Shown: positions 52,188 to 61,650, numbered from the stretch's first letter. The stretch: DNA of 64,000 bases from Bacteroidota bacterium (GCA_026224775.1 JAMFRP010000058.1:1-64000), one strand, 5' to 3'. Made by a program: numbers and translations. Notes: generated by a model not told the origin, from the letters alone.

Positions 52188-52691
52188 TTAATAAGGCATT
52201 TTATGCGTTCTCAATTCAGTTTTCAACTCCTGTATTTGCTCTTGTGCCTGGCGATTTTCCAGATAAAAATATATAGCGCAGGCCAGAAAAACTTTGCTTA
52301 ATACAAATATAGCGGCAAATACCCATTTCCAGTTTTTGTGAACTCGTATATGAGTGTTTTGCGATTCGATATCAATAAACGAATCACGCATCCTACCGGA
52401 ATCTTTTTGATTATTAGCATTATTGCCTTTTTTGAATTTTAAAGGCTCATACTCAGGTATGGTGGCTAACTCATTAATACGATCTTCTATTTTTTCCCAT
52501 GTACCGGGTGGCGGCATAATGGCCATTTGCTGGGCCACTCGCTCCATATCAAGTTCAAGCTCATACAGGGCTTTTTTCAATTCGGGATATTGCTCTTTAT
52601 AATGCAACAATTTTTCCGTCTCCATCTCACTGGCTGAGCCCAGAACATACAGCTCCAGTATACCACTATCTATGTATTCCTGTATGTTCAT
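52188..52691 (-). CDS. Anti-sigma-factor-like single-pass membrane protein
   Basis: A 167-residue protein: an N-terminal helical region (YIDSGILELYVLGSAS, acidic helices and WEKIEDRINEL), a linker, one membrane helix (about 122-140, WVFAAIFVLSKVFLACAIY) and a short coiled C-terminal tail. This is the layout of anti-sigma factors of RskA/FecR-related type but lacks a zinc HxxxCxxC motif. It overlaps the sigma-like gene by 4 bases (ATGA), supporting a sigma/anti-sigma pair. Confidence 0.72.
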   Translation of the reverse strand: MNIQEYIDSGILELYVLGSASEMETEKLLHYKEQYPELKKALYELELDMERVAQQMAIMPPPGTWEKIEDRINELATIPEYEPLKFKKGNNANNQKDSGRMRDSFIDIESQNTHIRVHKNWKWVFAAIFVLSKVFLACAIYFYLENRQAQEQIQELKTELRTHKMPY

Positions 52692-53158
52692 GATGTTTTT
52701 TTAATTATAGCAAAGGCATCCTTCAGTGTTTTACGTATAAAAGCCTCATTTGTATTCAGTTCTATAGCAAGCTGATCTATTGTTTTTCCGTAATGGTATA
52801 TCCCACAAAAAACTTCTTTTTGTTCGTGCGCCATCAACTTTAAAAACTTGTTGCGATTATTATAAGTAACAAGGTCGATTTCTTTAGGTTGATAGTCGCT
52901 TTTTGCATCATTATTAACACCCGCCATCTGCTTTTTCACTAAACGTTGTAGATAGCACCATGTATTTTCTCCATTCGAATTTACGTTTTTATACTCAGCG
53001 GGCAAACTACTATAAAAAGTCACCAGATGTTGCTCGGCAAGTTCATTATCTTTTACAATATCATAAATATAACCCAAAAGCATACCCGCGTACTTATCAT
53101 AAAGTTCGCCTATGCCATACGATGTTTGCTTTAATAATATTTGCGTATCCTTTTTCAA
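52688..53158 (-). CDS. Divergent ECF-type sigma factor
   Basis: A 156-residue protein resembling region 2 (LYDKYAGMLLGYIYDIVKDNELAEQ) and region 4 (VFCGIYHYGKTIDQLAIELNT) of ECF sigma factors, with region 4's helix-turn-helix FIRKTLKDAF. The only start giving full region 2 is a TTG at 53158; no ATG fits. Sequence is unusually divergent, without the common RAFRN motif. It is coupled to the anti-sigma-like gene and would be held inactive by it at the membrane; target genes unknown. Confidence 0.7.
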   Translation of the reverse strand: MKKDTQILLKQTSYGIGELYDKYAGMLLGYIYDIVKDNELAEQHLVTFYSSLPAEYKNVNSNGENTWCYLQRLVKKQMAGVNNDAKSDYQPKEIDLVTYNNRNKFLKLMAHEQKEVFCGIYHYGKTIDQLAIELNTNEAFIRKTLKDAFAIIKKTS

Positions 53159-53304
53159 ATTATTCTATCACAACTACAAATGAAAAATTTAAAACATCAA
53201 TTAATTAGCTTTTTATGAAACCAATAGAGTAAAAATAAACATTTTCCATCTCTAAAATATATCTTATTATTTAGGATATTATTTTAAGCTATATTCAAAA
53301 CGCA

Positions 53305-53329
53305 AAAAGGCCGCTTAATGCGGCCTTTT
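53305..53329. terminator. Bidirectional terminator
   Basis: AAAAGGCCGC with its exact complement around a TTAAT loop, flanked by A and T runs on both sides. It ends the small hypothetical gene (minus strand) 22 bases after its stop. Confidence 0.85.
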
Positions 53330-53350
53330 ATACGTTATTAGTAAAGTTAG

Positions 53351-53590
53351 TTAGTTTTGCCAGGAGGTTTTCAAAAGCTTATATTTTTCCGTCTCTTCTA
53401 ATGTCAAGCTGGATAAAATATTAAGAGATTTTCCATCCTTACCAGTAAAGCCATAATTGCTTTTCTGGGCCGTTTCAAAAAATTGGATAGTATATTGATC
53501 TTTCAACTTTGAATTGTTCTTTATAATTTCTGCAAATTTTATTTTGAAATTTTCCTTCTGAACTGCCGATGCTGTTGTTTTGGCCATCAT
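53351..53590 (-). CDS. Small hypothetical protein
   Basis: A 79-residue lysine-rich protein, MMAKTTASAVQKENFKIKF then IIKNNSKLKDQYTIQFFET and a C-terminal LEETEKYKLLKTSW. Either of two adjacent ATG codons (53590 or 53587) may start it. Two bases after the cold-shock-domain gene, so probably in the same transcript. No family recognised. Confidence 0.55.
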   Translation of the reverse strand: MMAKTTASAVQKENFKIKFAEIIKNNSKLKDQYTIQFFETAQKSNYGFTGKDGKSLNILSSLTLEETEKYKLLKTSWQN

Positions 53591-53592
53591 AT

Positions 53593-54042
53593 TTATTTCT
53601 TTTTTACTTTAATTGCAGATAGCCCTTTTTGCCCCTGTTCGGTTTCAAAAGTGACCATATTATTTTCTTTTAAAGGTTCAGTTAAAGCATTAATGTGTAC
53701 AAAAATACTTTCCTGTGTTTGCATGTCTTTTATAAAGCCATACCCCTTCGATTCATTGAAAAAGCTTACTATACCAGTCCTTACTGTATCATAGGGAATA
53801 TCTTCCTGTTTAGCTACAGCAATCTGAATATCTTCTGAATTGATCTTTATCTTCCTTGAAGGATCTGGGGGTGTTGATGTTATATTGCCATGTTCGTCAA
53901 TATAAGCCATCATATCTTCCAGGCTTTTGCCTTTTCCGGCATTAGCTTTCCGTTCCTCAGCTCTTTCCTTCTTTTCCTTAGACTTTTTTAGGCGAGCCTT
54001 TTCTTTTTCCTTTTTACTAAATGTTTCTGTCGATCTTGCCAA
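53593..54042 (-). CDS. Cold-shock-domain protein with Lys/Glu-rich N-terminus
   Basis: A 149-residue protein whose C-terminal 70 residues are a cold-shock domain: RTGIVSFFNESKGYGFIKD with RNP1 and SIFVHINALTEPL with RNP2. The N-terminal 40 residues are almost all Lys, Glu and Arg, a candidate flexible RNA-binding tail. The start is a TTG at 54042, since MARSTETFSKKEKEK matches remembered Bacteroidota homologues and no ATG upstream is in frame. Lies between cspA and the hypothetical gene. Likely RNA chaperone. Confidence 0.82.
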   Translation of the reverse strand: MARSTETFSKKEKEKARLKKSKEKKERAEERKANAGKGKSLEDMMAYIDEHGNITSTPPDPSRKIKINSEDIQIAVAKQEDIPYDTVRTGIVSFFNESKGYGFIKDMQTQESIFVHINALTEPLKENNMVTFETEQGQKGLSAIKVKKK

Positions 54043-54046
54043 AAGC

Positions 54047-54238
54047 TTATGCTATTTTAACGTTAACCGCACTTGGGCCTTTTTTGCCTTCTTCCACATC
54101 GTAGCTAACCGCATCGTTTTCACGGATGTTGTCGATTAGTCCTGTTACGTGTACGAAAACTTCTTTGCCGCCACTAGTTGGTGTAATAAAGCCGAAGCCT
54201 TTTGATTCATTGAAAAATTTTACTGTTCCTGTTGCCAT
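54047..54238 (-). CDS. Cold-shock protein, CspA family
   Basis: A 63-residue protein from the ATG at 54238. TGTVKFFNESKGFGFITP is RNP1 and KEVFVHVTGLID is RNP2. A ten-residue upstream extension is not conserved in the family and is rejected. Single-strand nucleic acid binding, probably RNA chaperone. It precedes the extended cold-shock protein by 4 bases. The 200-base upstream region may carry a regulatory 5' leader but no motif was identified. Confidence 0.93.
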   Translation of the reverse strand: MATGTVKFFNESKGFGFITPTSGGKEVFVHVTGLIDNIRENDAVSYDVEEGKKGPSAVNVKIA

Positions 54239-54456
54239 TATTTTATTGTGTAAGTTGGCAAGGTACATTTAATTATTGGTATAATTAGTTATTAATGAAC
54301 TAAAAACAAATCAAAAGGTATTTTTAGCATACATTTAATAGGAAATTTGAAGAACTAAAACCAATTATTTAGAGCCGACACGCAATACTAGTAAACTAGC
54401 ATAGGCCAAACAAGATAAATCCTGACTATAAGTAAATTATGGTAACTTAGGTCGAT

Positions 54457-55068
54457 TTGGATACTATATTCGACGAACTCATCGACAGTTACCTGGCCAC
54501 TAATGTGGGCATGGTTAAAAATTTCCTTAGCCCGTTATTATCGGCACATTTAGTGGATAATATAAATACGCTTTATAAAAATGACAGATTACTATCTGCA
54601 GGTACAGGTAATAACCTCATCATAAATCATGACAAACTTATAAGAAACGATAAAATTTATTGGCTGGACCGTTTGCATAATAATAACCATGAGAATGATT
54701 TTTTTGATTTGATGGATAACTTTATCAGCCATTTAAACCGAACCTGTTATGCGGGAATAACCGGCTACGAATTTCATTACACGCTTTATGAAACTGGTAG
54801 TTTTTACAAACGGCACCTTGACAATTTTAAACAAAACGGCACCAGGGCATTTTCAATGATTATGTATCTAAACACAAATGTTGATGGAGGCTCCTTACGT
54901 ATTTACCAAGGCAATAATTCACAAGATATTACACCTGATGCCGGTAAAAGTGTGTTTTTCAAGAGTAATGAGCTTGAACATGAAGTTTTAGTCACTCATT
55001 TACCAAGGATGAGTATTACGGGATGGTTGAAAACAGGAGATCAATCCGATTTCAAGCACGAGCACTAA
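54457..55068 (+). CDS. 2-oxoglutarate/Fe(II) oxygenase (SM-20/prolyl-hydroxylase-like)
   Basis: A 203-residue double-stranded beta-helix oxygenase. Fe ligands His120 and Asp122 in YKRHLDNF and His175 in ELEHEVL; Arg184 in RMSITGW binds 2-oxoglutarate. The start is a TTG at 54457; the next ATG would delete 18 residues. SM-20-type enzymes hydroxylate prolines in proteins, for instance EF-Tu in Pseudomonas, but substrate here is unknown. Monocistronic. Confidence 0.85.
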   Translation: MDTIFDELIDSYLATNVGMVKNFLSPLLSAHLVDNINTLYKNDRLLSAGTGNNLIINHDKLIRNDKIYWLDRLHNNNHENDFFDLMDNFISHLNRTCYAGITGYEFHYTLYETGSFYKRHLDNFKQNGTRAFSMIMYLNTNVDGGSLRIYQGNNSQDITPDAGKSVFFKSNELEHEVLVTHLPRMSITGWLKTGDQSDFKHEH

Positions 55069-55219
55069 ATTGTATAAATTTTATGAAGATGCAACTAGTT
55101 ATAGTCCAAATCCTATCTGTTAAATAGGCTACACTATCCGGTTCTGTTGGCATGCCTTTTCATATTTGATTTAAAATTCGACCAAACTCCTGAGTACATT
55201 CCGTTGTTAAGTATACGTT

Positions 55220-55234
55220 ATAGACGAAAGCTAT
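55220..55234 (+). promoter_or_regulatory. Possible OxyR half-site upstream of katG
   Basis: ATAG-N7-CTAT (ATAG at 55220, CTAT at 55231) matches half of the OxyR consensus; the second half expected seven bases on is poor (AAAA-N7-ATTT). A -7-like TAACTTTA lies at 55278-55285. Weak without the second half-site. Confidence 0.35.
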
Positions 55235-55305
55235 GGGCATTAAAAACTATCGATTTTTTATGATACATAACATGCTTTAACTTTAACGCATTAAACCCAA
55301 AAAAT

Positions 55306-57588
55306 ATGGAAAACAATTCAGAAGACATCAGCAAATGCCCTTTTCATAATGGCAGCATGAAACCCGCAACCGGTTTCGGCGGCGCAGGCACCAGGAATCG
55401 CGATTGGTGGCCCGATCAGCTCAGGCTTAACATACTTCGCCAGCATTCACCGATAACTAATCCGATGGATAAGGATTTCAATTATGCTGAAGCATTTAAA
55501 AGTCTTGACCTTGAATCGGTAAAAAAGGATCTTCATGCACTTATGACCGATTCGCAGGATTGGTGGCCGGCAGACTTTGGACATTATGGTGGTTTGTTTA
55601 TCCGCATGGCCTGGCACAGCGCAGGTACATACCGTATAACTGATGGCAGAGGCGGCGCAGGACAAGGCCAGCAACGCTTTGCTCCTTTGAACAGCTGGCC
55701 CGACAATGTGAGTCTGGACAAAGCGCGCAGGTTACTTTGGCCTATCAAACAAAAATATGGCAACAAAATTTCATGGGCAGATTTGATCATTTTAACAGGA
55801 AATATAGCGCTGGAATCCATGGGCTTTAAAACATTCGGCTTTGCAGGAGGACGTGAGGATGTGTGGGAAGCGGATGAGGCGGTAGATTGGGGCTCAGAAA
55901 AAACCTGGCTGGGTGATGAGGTACGCTATAAACATGGCTCAGGTGGTGTGGTGGAAGACCATGCTGTTTTAGTATCAGACGATGATGCCGATGGCGATAC
56001 CCATTCACGTAATTTACACAAACCGCTTGCTGCCGTGCAAATGGGGTTGATATATGTAAACCCGGAAGGCCCCGAAGGTAACCCCGACCCTATTGCATCA
56101 GCCAGAGATATACGCGACACTTTTGGCCGAATGGCGATGAATGATGAAGAAACCGTTGCATTAATTGCAGGCGGACATAGCTTTGGTAAAACACACGGCG
56201 CATCAACATCAGACCACGTGGATAAAGAACCCGAGGGTGCAGGTATAGAAAACCAGGGTTTTGGTTGGAATAACAGCTACGGATCAGGCAAGGGCGCTGA
56301 TGCTATTACCAGCGGACTGGAAGTAACCTGGACTAAAACTCCTACCAAATGGAGCAATGACTTTTTTGAACATCTTTTTGCTTTTGAGTGGGAATTGACC
56401 AAAAGCCCGGGCGGTGCGCAGCAATGGGTAGCCAAAGATGCGGGTGATGTGATCCCTGACGCATTCGATCCTAACAAAAAACATGCACCTATGATGCTGA
56501 CTACCGACCTTGCATTACGCTTTGACCCGGAATATGAAAAGATTTCACGCCGCTTTTTAGAAAACCCTGACCAATTCGCGGATGCTTTTGCACGTGCGTG
56601 GTTTAAACTTACCCACCGTGATATGGGCCCGCGTGTACGTTACCTTGGCAATGATATACCTGCGGAAGAACTGATCTGGCAGGATCCAATTCCTGCGGTT
56701 GATCATATTTTGATAGATGATAATGATATCGCTGCCCTGAAAGCGAAAGTTTTGGCAGCCAGGCTAACTGTATCAGAATTGGTGAGCACGGCCTGGGCAT
56801 CTGCTTCTACTTTCCGTGGTGGCGATAAACGAGGTGGCGCCAATGGTGCACGTATCCGCCTGGCCCCACAAAAAGACTGGAAAGCAAATAATCCCGCACA
56901 ATTAAGTAAGGTATTGTATGCTTTGGAAGGGATCCAGCATGAATTCAATAACTCAACAAGCGGCGGTAAAAAAGTTTCATTAGCCGACCTGATCGTATTG
57001 GCAGGCGCTGCCGCCGTAGAAAAAGCCGCGAAAGATGCTGGTCAGAATATTTCCGTTGAATTTATTCCGGGCCGTACAGACGCTTCACAGGAACAAACCG
57101 ATGTGGAATCATTCGATTACATGGAACCTTCGGCTGATGGTTTCCGCAATTACCGTAAAGCTACAAGCCGTGTACGTACTGAAGACCTGTTGATAGATAA
57201 AGCGCAATTGCTGACACTTACCGCACCGGAATTAACAGTTTTGGTTGGCGGTCTGCGTACGTTGAACGCCAATTATGATGGATCAAAACATGGTGTTTTT
57301 ACTAAACACTCCGGTCAGCTAACAAATGATTTTTTTGTAAACCTACTGGACATGAGCACTGTTTGGAAAGCCGCCATCGACGATAAGGAAATATTTGAAG
57401 GACGTGACCGCAAGACCGGCGAGCTAAAGTGGACAGCCACCCGCGCCGACCTGGTATTCGGGTCACATGCAGAGCTACGAGCCATAGCCGAAGTTTATGG
57501 TAATGCCGACAGCCAGGGTAAATTTGTAAAAGATTTTGTTGCGGCGTGGACCAAGGTAATGAACCTTGACCGTTTCGACCTGGCCTAA
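55306..57588 (+). CDS. katG: Catalase-peroxidase
   Basis: A 760-residue KatG. The distal site has Arg100, Trp103 and His104 in RMAWHSAGTYR, Tyr250 and Met276 complete the Met-Tyr-Trp adduct, and proximal His291 lies in AGGHSFGKTHG. Spacing of all these equals the Mycobacterium enzyme with offset of 4 residues early on and 21 later, the difference being an insertion near 195-235. Breaks down hydrogen peroxide. Followed by a perfect terminator. Confidence 0.97.
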   Translation: MENNSEDISKCPFHNGSMKPATGFGGAGTRNRDWWPDQLRLNILRQHSPITNPMDKDFNYAEAFKSLDLESVKKDLHALMTDSQDWWPADFGHYGGLFIRMAWHSAGTYRITDGRGGAGQGQQRFAPLNSWPDNVSLDKARRLLWPIKQKYGNKISWADLIILTGNIALESMGFKTFGFAGGREDVWEADEAVDWGSEKTWLGDEVRYKHGSGGVVEDHAVLVSDDDADGDTHSRNLHKPLAAVQMGLIYVNPEGPEGNPDPIASARDIRDTFGRMAMNDEETVALIAGGHSFGKTHGASTSDHVDKEPEGAGIENQGFGWNNSYGSGKGADAITSGLEVTWTKTPTKWSNDFFEHLFAFEWELTKSPGGAQQWVAKDAGDVIPDAFDPNKKHAPMMLTTDLALRFDPEYEKISRRFLENPDQFADAFARAWFKLTHRDMGPRVRYLGNDIPAEELIWQDPIPAVDHILIDDNDIAALKAKVLAARLTVSELVSTAWASASTFRGGDKRGGANGARIRLAPQKDWKANNPAQLSKVLYALEGIQHEFNNSTSGGKKVSLADLIVLAGAAAVEKAAKDAGQNISVEFIPGRTDASQEQTDVESFDYMEPSADGFRNYRKATSRVRTEDLLIDKAQLLTLTAPELTVLVGGLRTLNANYDGSKHGVFTKHSGQLTNDFFVNLLDMSTVWKAAIDDKEIFEGRDRKTGELKWTATRADLVFGSHAELRAIAEVYGNADSQGKFVKDFVAAWTKVMNLDRFDLA

Positions 57589-57612
57589 TTTCTAAGGTTA
57601 TATTATTTTATA

Positions 57613-57644
57613 AAAGATAGACTGGCAGCGGTCTATCTTTTTTT
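57613..57644 (+). terminator. Intrinsic terminator of katG
   Basis: AAAGATAGAC pairs perfectly with GTCTATCTTT around an 8-base loop, followed by T runs, 25 bases after the stop. Confidence 0.9.
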
Positions 57645-57694
57645 GATTTTAGCCAATAGAAAATAATAAATTCGAGCAATCAATCCACTACAAG

Positions 57695-58369
57695 ATGTCA
57701 CATCAGCTTAATTCATTTATTCATCTGGTTTTCCTCGGATTTGTCGCGCTGTTTCCAGTCGTTAATCCTATAGGAACAGCATTTATTATAAGTCCTTATT
57801 TTTCGGAGCTGACACGAAAAGAGCGGCTGACGGTTGTAAAAAAGATTACATTTTATTCATTCAGCATTTGTGTTGTAACCCTATTGGTAGGGCACTGGAT
57901 TTTAGAAGTATTCGGGCTTTCAGTTCCTATTATCCAACTAGCGGGTGGCATCATGATATGTAAAATTGGTTGGGGACTCCTTTCTTCAGATAATAACGAT
58001 ACACCTGTGGCCAAATCTTCCACACAGATTGATCTGGATCATATCCCTTTAATCCAAAATAAACTATTTTATCCTCTTACTTTCCCTATGACAACAGGTG
58101 CCGGCACAATTTCGGTTCTTTTTACGCTTGGCGCCAGTAGTGATAGTCAGAACATGTCTCTTTATCTGGTAAACGTAGGCGCTTTATTAATTTCTATAAT
58201 TGGTATATGTATTTTAATTTTTATATTTTATTTAAATACAAACCGGTTGATCAGCTCTATTGGTTCACGTAATGAGAAGATAATCAACAGCATAATGGCA
58301 TTTTTAATTTTCTGTGTTGGCCTCCAAATAGCGGTAGGCGGTATTTTCCATCTAATTAAAAGTTATTAG
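57695..58369 (+). CDS. MarC family integral membrane protein
   Basis: A 224-residue protein with six membrane segments and MarC signatures: FPVVNPIGTAFII, IQLAGGIMICKIGWGLL, FYPLTFPMTTGAGTISV. The family (UPF0056) has no established substrate; an early link to multidrug resistance was not upheld. Between katG and a bidirectional terminator; own promoter unclear. Confidence 0.93.
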   Translation: MSHQLNSFIHLVFLGFVALFPVVNPIGTAFIISPYFSELTRKERLTVVKKITFYSFSICVVTLLVGHWILEVFGLSVPIIQLAGGIMICKIGWGLLSSDNNDTPVAKSSTQIDLDHIPLIQNKLFYPLTFPMTTGAGTISVLFTLGASSDSQNMSLYLVNVGALLISIIGICILIFIFYLNTNRLISSIGSRNEKIINSIMAFLIFCVGLQIAVGGIFHLIKSY

Positions 58370-58401
58370 TAACAACATTAAGAGTTCAGAACATCCAATA
58401 C

Positions 58402-58436
58402 AAAAGGGCTTAAAATCAATAATTTTAAGCCCTTTT
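58402..58436. terminator. Bidirectional terminator between MarC and DUF4249 genes
   Basis: AAAAGGGCTTAAAAT and its complement enclose a 5-base loop, with T4 on either strand. The flanking genes converge, so it serves both. Confidence 0.85.
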
Positions 58437-58482
58437 AGCTTTGTTTGTATAGTGCTCGGCGATAAGGGCCAGCTTTGATTTA

Positions 58483-59295
58483 TTATTTCACTACAATAGT
58501 TTTGCTTTGTGTTGTATGCGCGCTAAAATAGCCCAGGGTGACAGGTGTAATATTTGTAGGTGGATTAGACGGTGTCACGCTACCACCAGGCCCATTGGTT
58601 TGCTCTTGCATTAGGGTTTCCCAATAGGTATAAACAGGTTTATCGATGCACTGCATTTCCACGGTAACAGTATCGCCCGAAAATATGCCCTTATCAACGC
58701 TGCTGCTGGCGGTATTCTCATACAGGTCAATACTAACATACCGCCCATCATTAAACTGGTCGTTGTACGCGTAAATATCATTCGCCTGCACCTTGTTCAC
58801 ATATAATACAAAACGGTACTGATTAACTATACCCGCAGGATCCTGATAGTAAACGGTGACGAGCTTTTTATGATCGCTTGTCTGGATCACATCATTCTTT
58901 GAAGTTAGCGAGTCTAAATTAACAACAGCAGGCATCTTGGAATTGGCAGTATAAGTCTTCCCACCGGTGGTAACGGTCATAGTATAGGTATTTCCGGGGA
59001 TGCCGGTTAGCTGGCTGTTGGAATAAGTACCGGAAGGCCCCTCAGTAAAGGTATAAGCGTTGCCATTCTGGTCGCTTACGTTTACCGTGGCACCAGTTAC
59101 CGGCGGATAGGTATTCGTATTAGTAAAAGGCACGTTGGTGCTTAGTTTAATAATTTGCGGACCGGCTGTGTTGGTAATATTACCTTCAATAACCAGTTGG
59201 CCGGTATTATTGCCCAGCTTTAAGTCGATTACTTTGGTACAGGAAGCCAGTGCGAATAAAGAAAAGATATATATGATTATTTTTAAAGCTTTCAT
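58483..59295 (-). CDS. DUF4249 lipoprotein
   Basis: A 270-residue lipoprotein with lipobox ALASC (Cys19) and a DUF4249 body of beta strands (VIEGNITNTAGPQIIKLST, split here as VIEGNITNTAGPQ). DUF4249 proteins are regularly encoded next to TonB-dependent receptors, as here (6 bases after it), and may act as extracellular lids or accessory lipoproteins. Function unproven. Confidence 0.88.
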   Translation of the reverse strand: MKALKIIIYIFSLFALASCTKVIDLKLGNNTGQLVIEGNITNTAGPQIIKLSTNVPFTNTNTYPPVTGATVNVSDQNGNAYTFTEGPSGTYSNSQLTGIPGNTYTMTVTTGGKTYTANSKMPAVVNLDSLTSKNDVIQTSDHKKLVTVYYQDPAGIVNQYRFVLYVNKVQANDIYAYNDQFNDGRYVSIDLYENTASSSVDKGIFSGDTVTVEMQCIDKPVYTYWETLMQEQTNGPGGSVTPSNPPTNITPVTLGYFSAHTTQSKTIVVK

Positions 59296-59301
59296 GTCTG
59301 A

Positions 59302-61626
59302 TTAAAATTTAAAGTTCCAGGTAACTGAAGGGATTGGTGTAGCAAATATGCTGGTCTCCAGCGCTTCGGTAGTATTCGGTACTGTCTTGCTATTTTGGAA
59401 AGTGATACTGTAAGGATCACGATGCCCATATACATTATAAATACTGAACGTCCAGCTGGACTGATATTTCTTATGCTTTTTTCCTTCCAGGGTAGCACCG
59501 ATATCCAGCCTGTTGTTGGATGGTTCGCGGTAACCGTTGCGTTCCGAATAAGAAAAAGTGGTTAAGCCACCAACCTCATATTTACCTGTCGGGTAGGTAA
59601 CCGCATTCCCGGTTTGGTAAATGAATGTACTCGATAATGACCAGCGTTTGGTTAACTGATAAATGCCGACCACGGAAAGGTCATGCGTACGGTCCTGAGT
59701 GGCGGGGAAATAGTTGCCGTTATTAATGGCAGCAAACTTATCCTCTGTACGCGACAGCGTGTAACCAATCCAACCATTGAAGCGTCCGTATTTTTTCTTA
59801 AGAAACAATTCTATCCCATAAGCCCTGCCCGAACCGTAAACCAATTGCGATTCCACATCTTCATTCACTAATAATTGCGCACCGTCTTTATAGTCGATCT
59901 GGTTCTGCAACCATTTGTAATAGATCTCAGCAGAGAACTCAAAAATATTATCGTTAAAATTCCGGAACCAACCCGTCGAAACCTGGTCAGCGATTTCCGG
60001 TTTGATATTATTGCTGCTCATCACATACAAATCAGTTGGTGAACTGGTGGTCGAGTTGGTCAGCAGGTGAATATTCTGAGTATTCCGGTTATAAGAAAGC
60101 TTGATCGAACTCACGTCATTCAGCTGGTAGCTGGAGGATAGCCTCGGTTCAAGATTGAGGTATGATTTAGCTACCTGTCCTGAGCCGTAAGTCGAGGTAG
60201 ATAGTACATCACCCGCTGCATCATAGGTATTAAAAGAACCAGGGCCGAATAGAAAGAAGCCGCTAAGCCGCAAGCCGTACAAAATGGTCAGCTTATCACT
60301 GGCTTTCCAATCGTCGCTAACATAAGCCGCAGTTTCAAATCCATAGCGTTGCTGTACAGTAATATCATTAAAGCTCGATGCGGAATTAGAAGTGATATCA
60401 CCCGGCGCGATGGTGTGGTGTAGAATATTGACACCAAATTTGAGTGTATGGTTGCTGCTCAGTGAATATTGCAGGTCTTCTTTTAAATTGATGTCGTTTA
60501 TTTTAGACGTCGCCTTAAAATTATTATCGCTCAGAAAGCTCTGGATAACATAATTGTAATTACTGAAGATCAGCGAAGTATTGGAAAATAACTTACTGTT
60601 AAAAATATGATTGTACCTGATGGTACCGGTTGCATTGCCCCAGTTAGTCCCGAACGTGTTTTTTAGGCCGATGACATCTTTACCAAAATAACCCGAGAGA
60701 TAGATCGCATTGTTATCATCAAAATGATAATTGGCTTTGGCATTGATATCATAAAAATAAAGTGTGCTTCCTTTAACCGTGGAATCCTTGGAAGCCTTTA
60801 AAAAAGCATCAATATAAGTACGCCTTGCACTGATCATAAAGGAACCCTTGTCTTTTTGAATCGGGCCTTCTACTTTGATACGGGATGAAATTAACCCTAA
60901 ACCACCCTGAACTGTAAAATCCTTATCATTACCATCCAGCATTTTCACATCCAATACCGATGACAACCGGCCGCCATATTCTGCAGGCATCCCGCCTTTG
61001 TAAATGCTCACATCTTTAATCGCATCGGAGTTAAAAGTAGAAAAGAAGCCGAATAAATGCGATGCATTATATACCGTGGCCTCATCTAATAGTATTAAAT
61101 TTTGGTCAGCTGCTCCGCCGCGTACATAAAAGCCAGTATTGCCCTCACCAGCAGATTTGACGCCCGGCATTAAGGTAATGGTTTTTAAAATATCCTTTTC
61201 ACCCAGTACAACCGGCACTTGGTTAATCTGGGTCATGTTCAGTTTTTCTACGCCCATTTGCGGCGAGGTAATCTGGTCATTATTTGGCCGGTTAGCACTG
61301 ATGACCACCTCCGTTAAACTGCCGCTGGATGTCAATGCCATGGCTATCGTTTCATCTGCGTGAAGAGAAACCGGTTTTTCGACGGTTTGATAACCTACAT
61401 AAGAAAACAACAAGGTATAATTGCCTGCAGGAGCGGTTAACGAATAAAAACCATAGCTATTAGTGGCTGTACCGACTGTAGGAAGTTCTTTGATCCTTAC
61501 AGTAGCCCCGATCAGTGTTTCGCCGGTTGCCGAATCTTTAATGGTTCCACTGATGGTATATTTTTTTTGGCCGAAGGCTGATAATGCAATGAATGAGAAA
61601 AAAAAGAGTATAAGTAATTTGGCCAT
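59302..61626 (-). CDS. TonB-dependent receptor with N-terminal CarboxypepD_reg domain
   Basis: A 774-residue outer-membrane receptor. Signal peptide (1-19), carboxypeptidase-regulatory-like beta domain (about 22-105, ISGTIKDSATGETLIGATV), plug (NTGFYVRGGAADQNLILLDE near 165-184) and a 22-strand-type barrel ending TWNFKF. The substrate is unknown. Coupled to the DUF4249 gene and divergent from the LytS/LytTR system, sharing its promoter region. Likely controlled by that system. Confidence 0.93.
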   Translation of the reverse strand: MAKLLILFFFSFIALSAFGQKKYTISGTIKDSATGETLIGATVRIKELPTVGTATNSYGFYSLTAPAGNYTLLFSYVGYQTVEKPVSLHADETIAMALTSSGSLTEVVISANRPNNDQITSPQMGVEKLNMTQINQVPVVLGEKDILKTITLMPGVKSAGEGNTGFYVRGGAADQNLILLDEATVYNASHLFGFFSTFNSDAIKDVSIYKGGMPAEYGGRLSSVLDVKMLDGNDKDFTVQGGLGLISSRIKVEGPIQKDKGSFMISARRTYIDAFLKASKDSTVKGSTLYFYDINAKANYHFDDNNAIYLSGYFGKDVIGLKNTFGTNWGNATGTIRYNHIFNSKLFSNTSLIFSNYNYVIQSFLSDNNFKATSKINDINLKEDLQYSLSSNHTLKFGVNILHHTIAPGDITSNSASSFNDITVQQRYGFETAAYVSDDWKASDKLTILYGLRLSGFFLFGPGSFNTYDAAGDVLSTSTYGSGQVAKSYLNLEPRLSSSYQLNDVSSIKLSYNRNTQNIHLLTNSTTSSPTDLYVMSSNNIKPEIADQVSTGWFRNFNDNIFEFSAEIYYKWLQNQIDYKDGAQLLVNEDVESQLVYGSGRAYGIELFLKKKYGRFNGWIGYTLSRTEDKFAAINNGNYFPATQDRTHDLSVVGIYQLTKRWSLSSTFIYQTGNAVTYPTGKYEVGGLTTFSYSERNGYREPSNNRLDIGATLEGKKHKKYQSSWTFSIYNVYGHRDPYSITFQNSKTVPNTTEALETSIFATPIPSVTWNFKF

Positions 61627-61642
61627 AGTTGTTATTTTACCG

Positions 61643-61650
61643 CTAAGATA
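61643..61650 (-). promoter_or_regulatory. -7 box of the TonB receptor gene
   Basis: On the minus strand TATCTTAG, near TAnnTTTG, begins exactly 28 bases after the inner end of operator pair 61679-61709. Confidence 0.45.
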
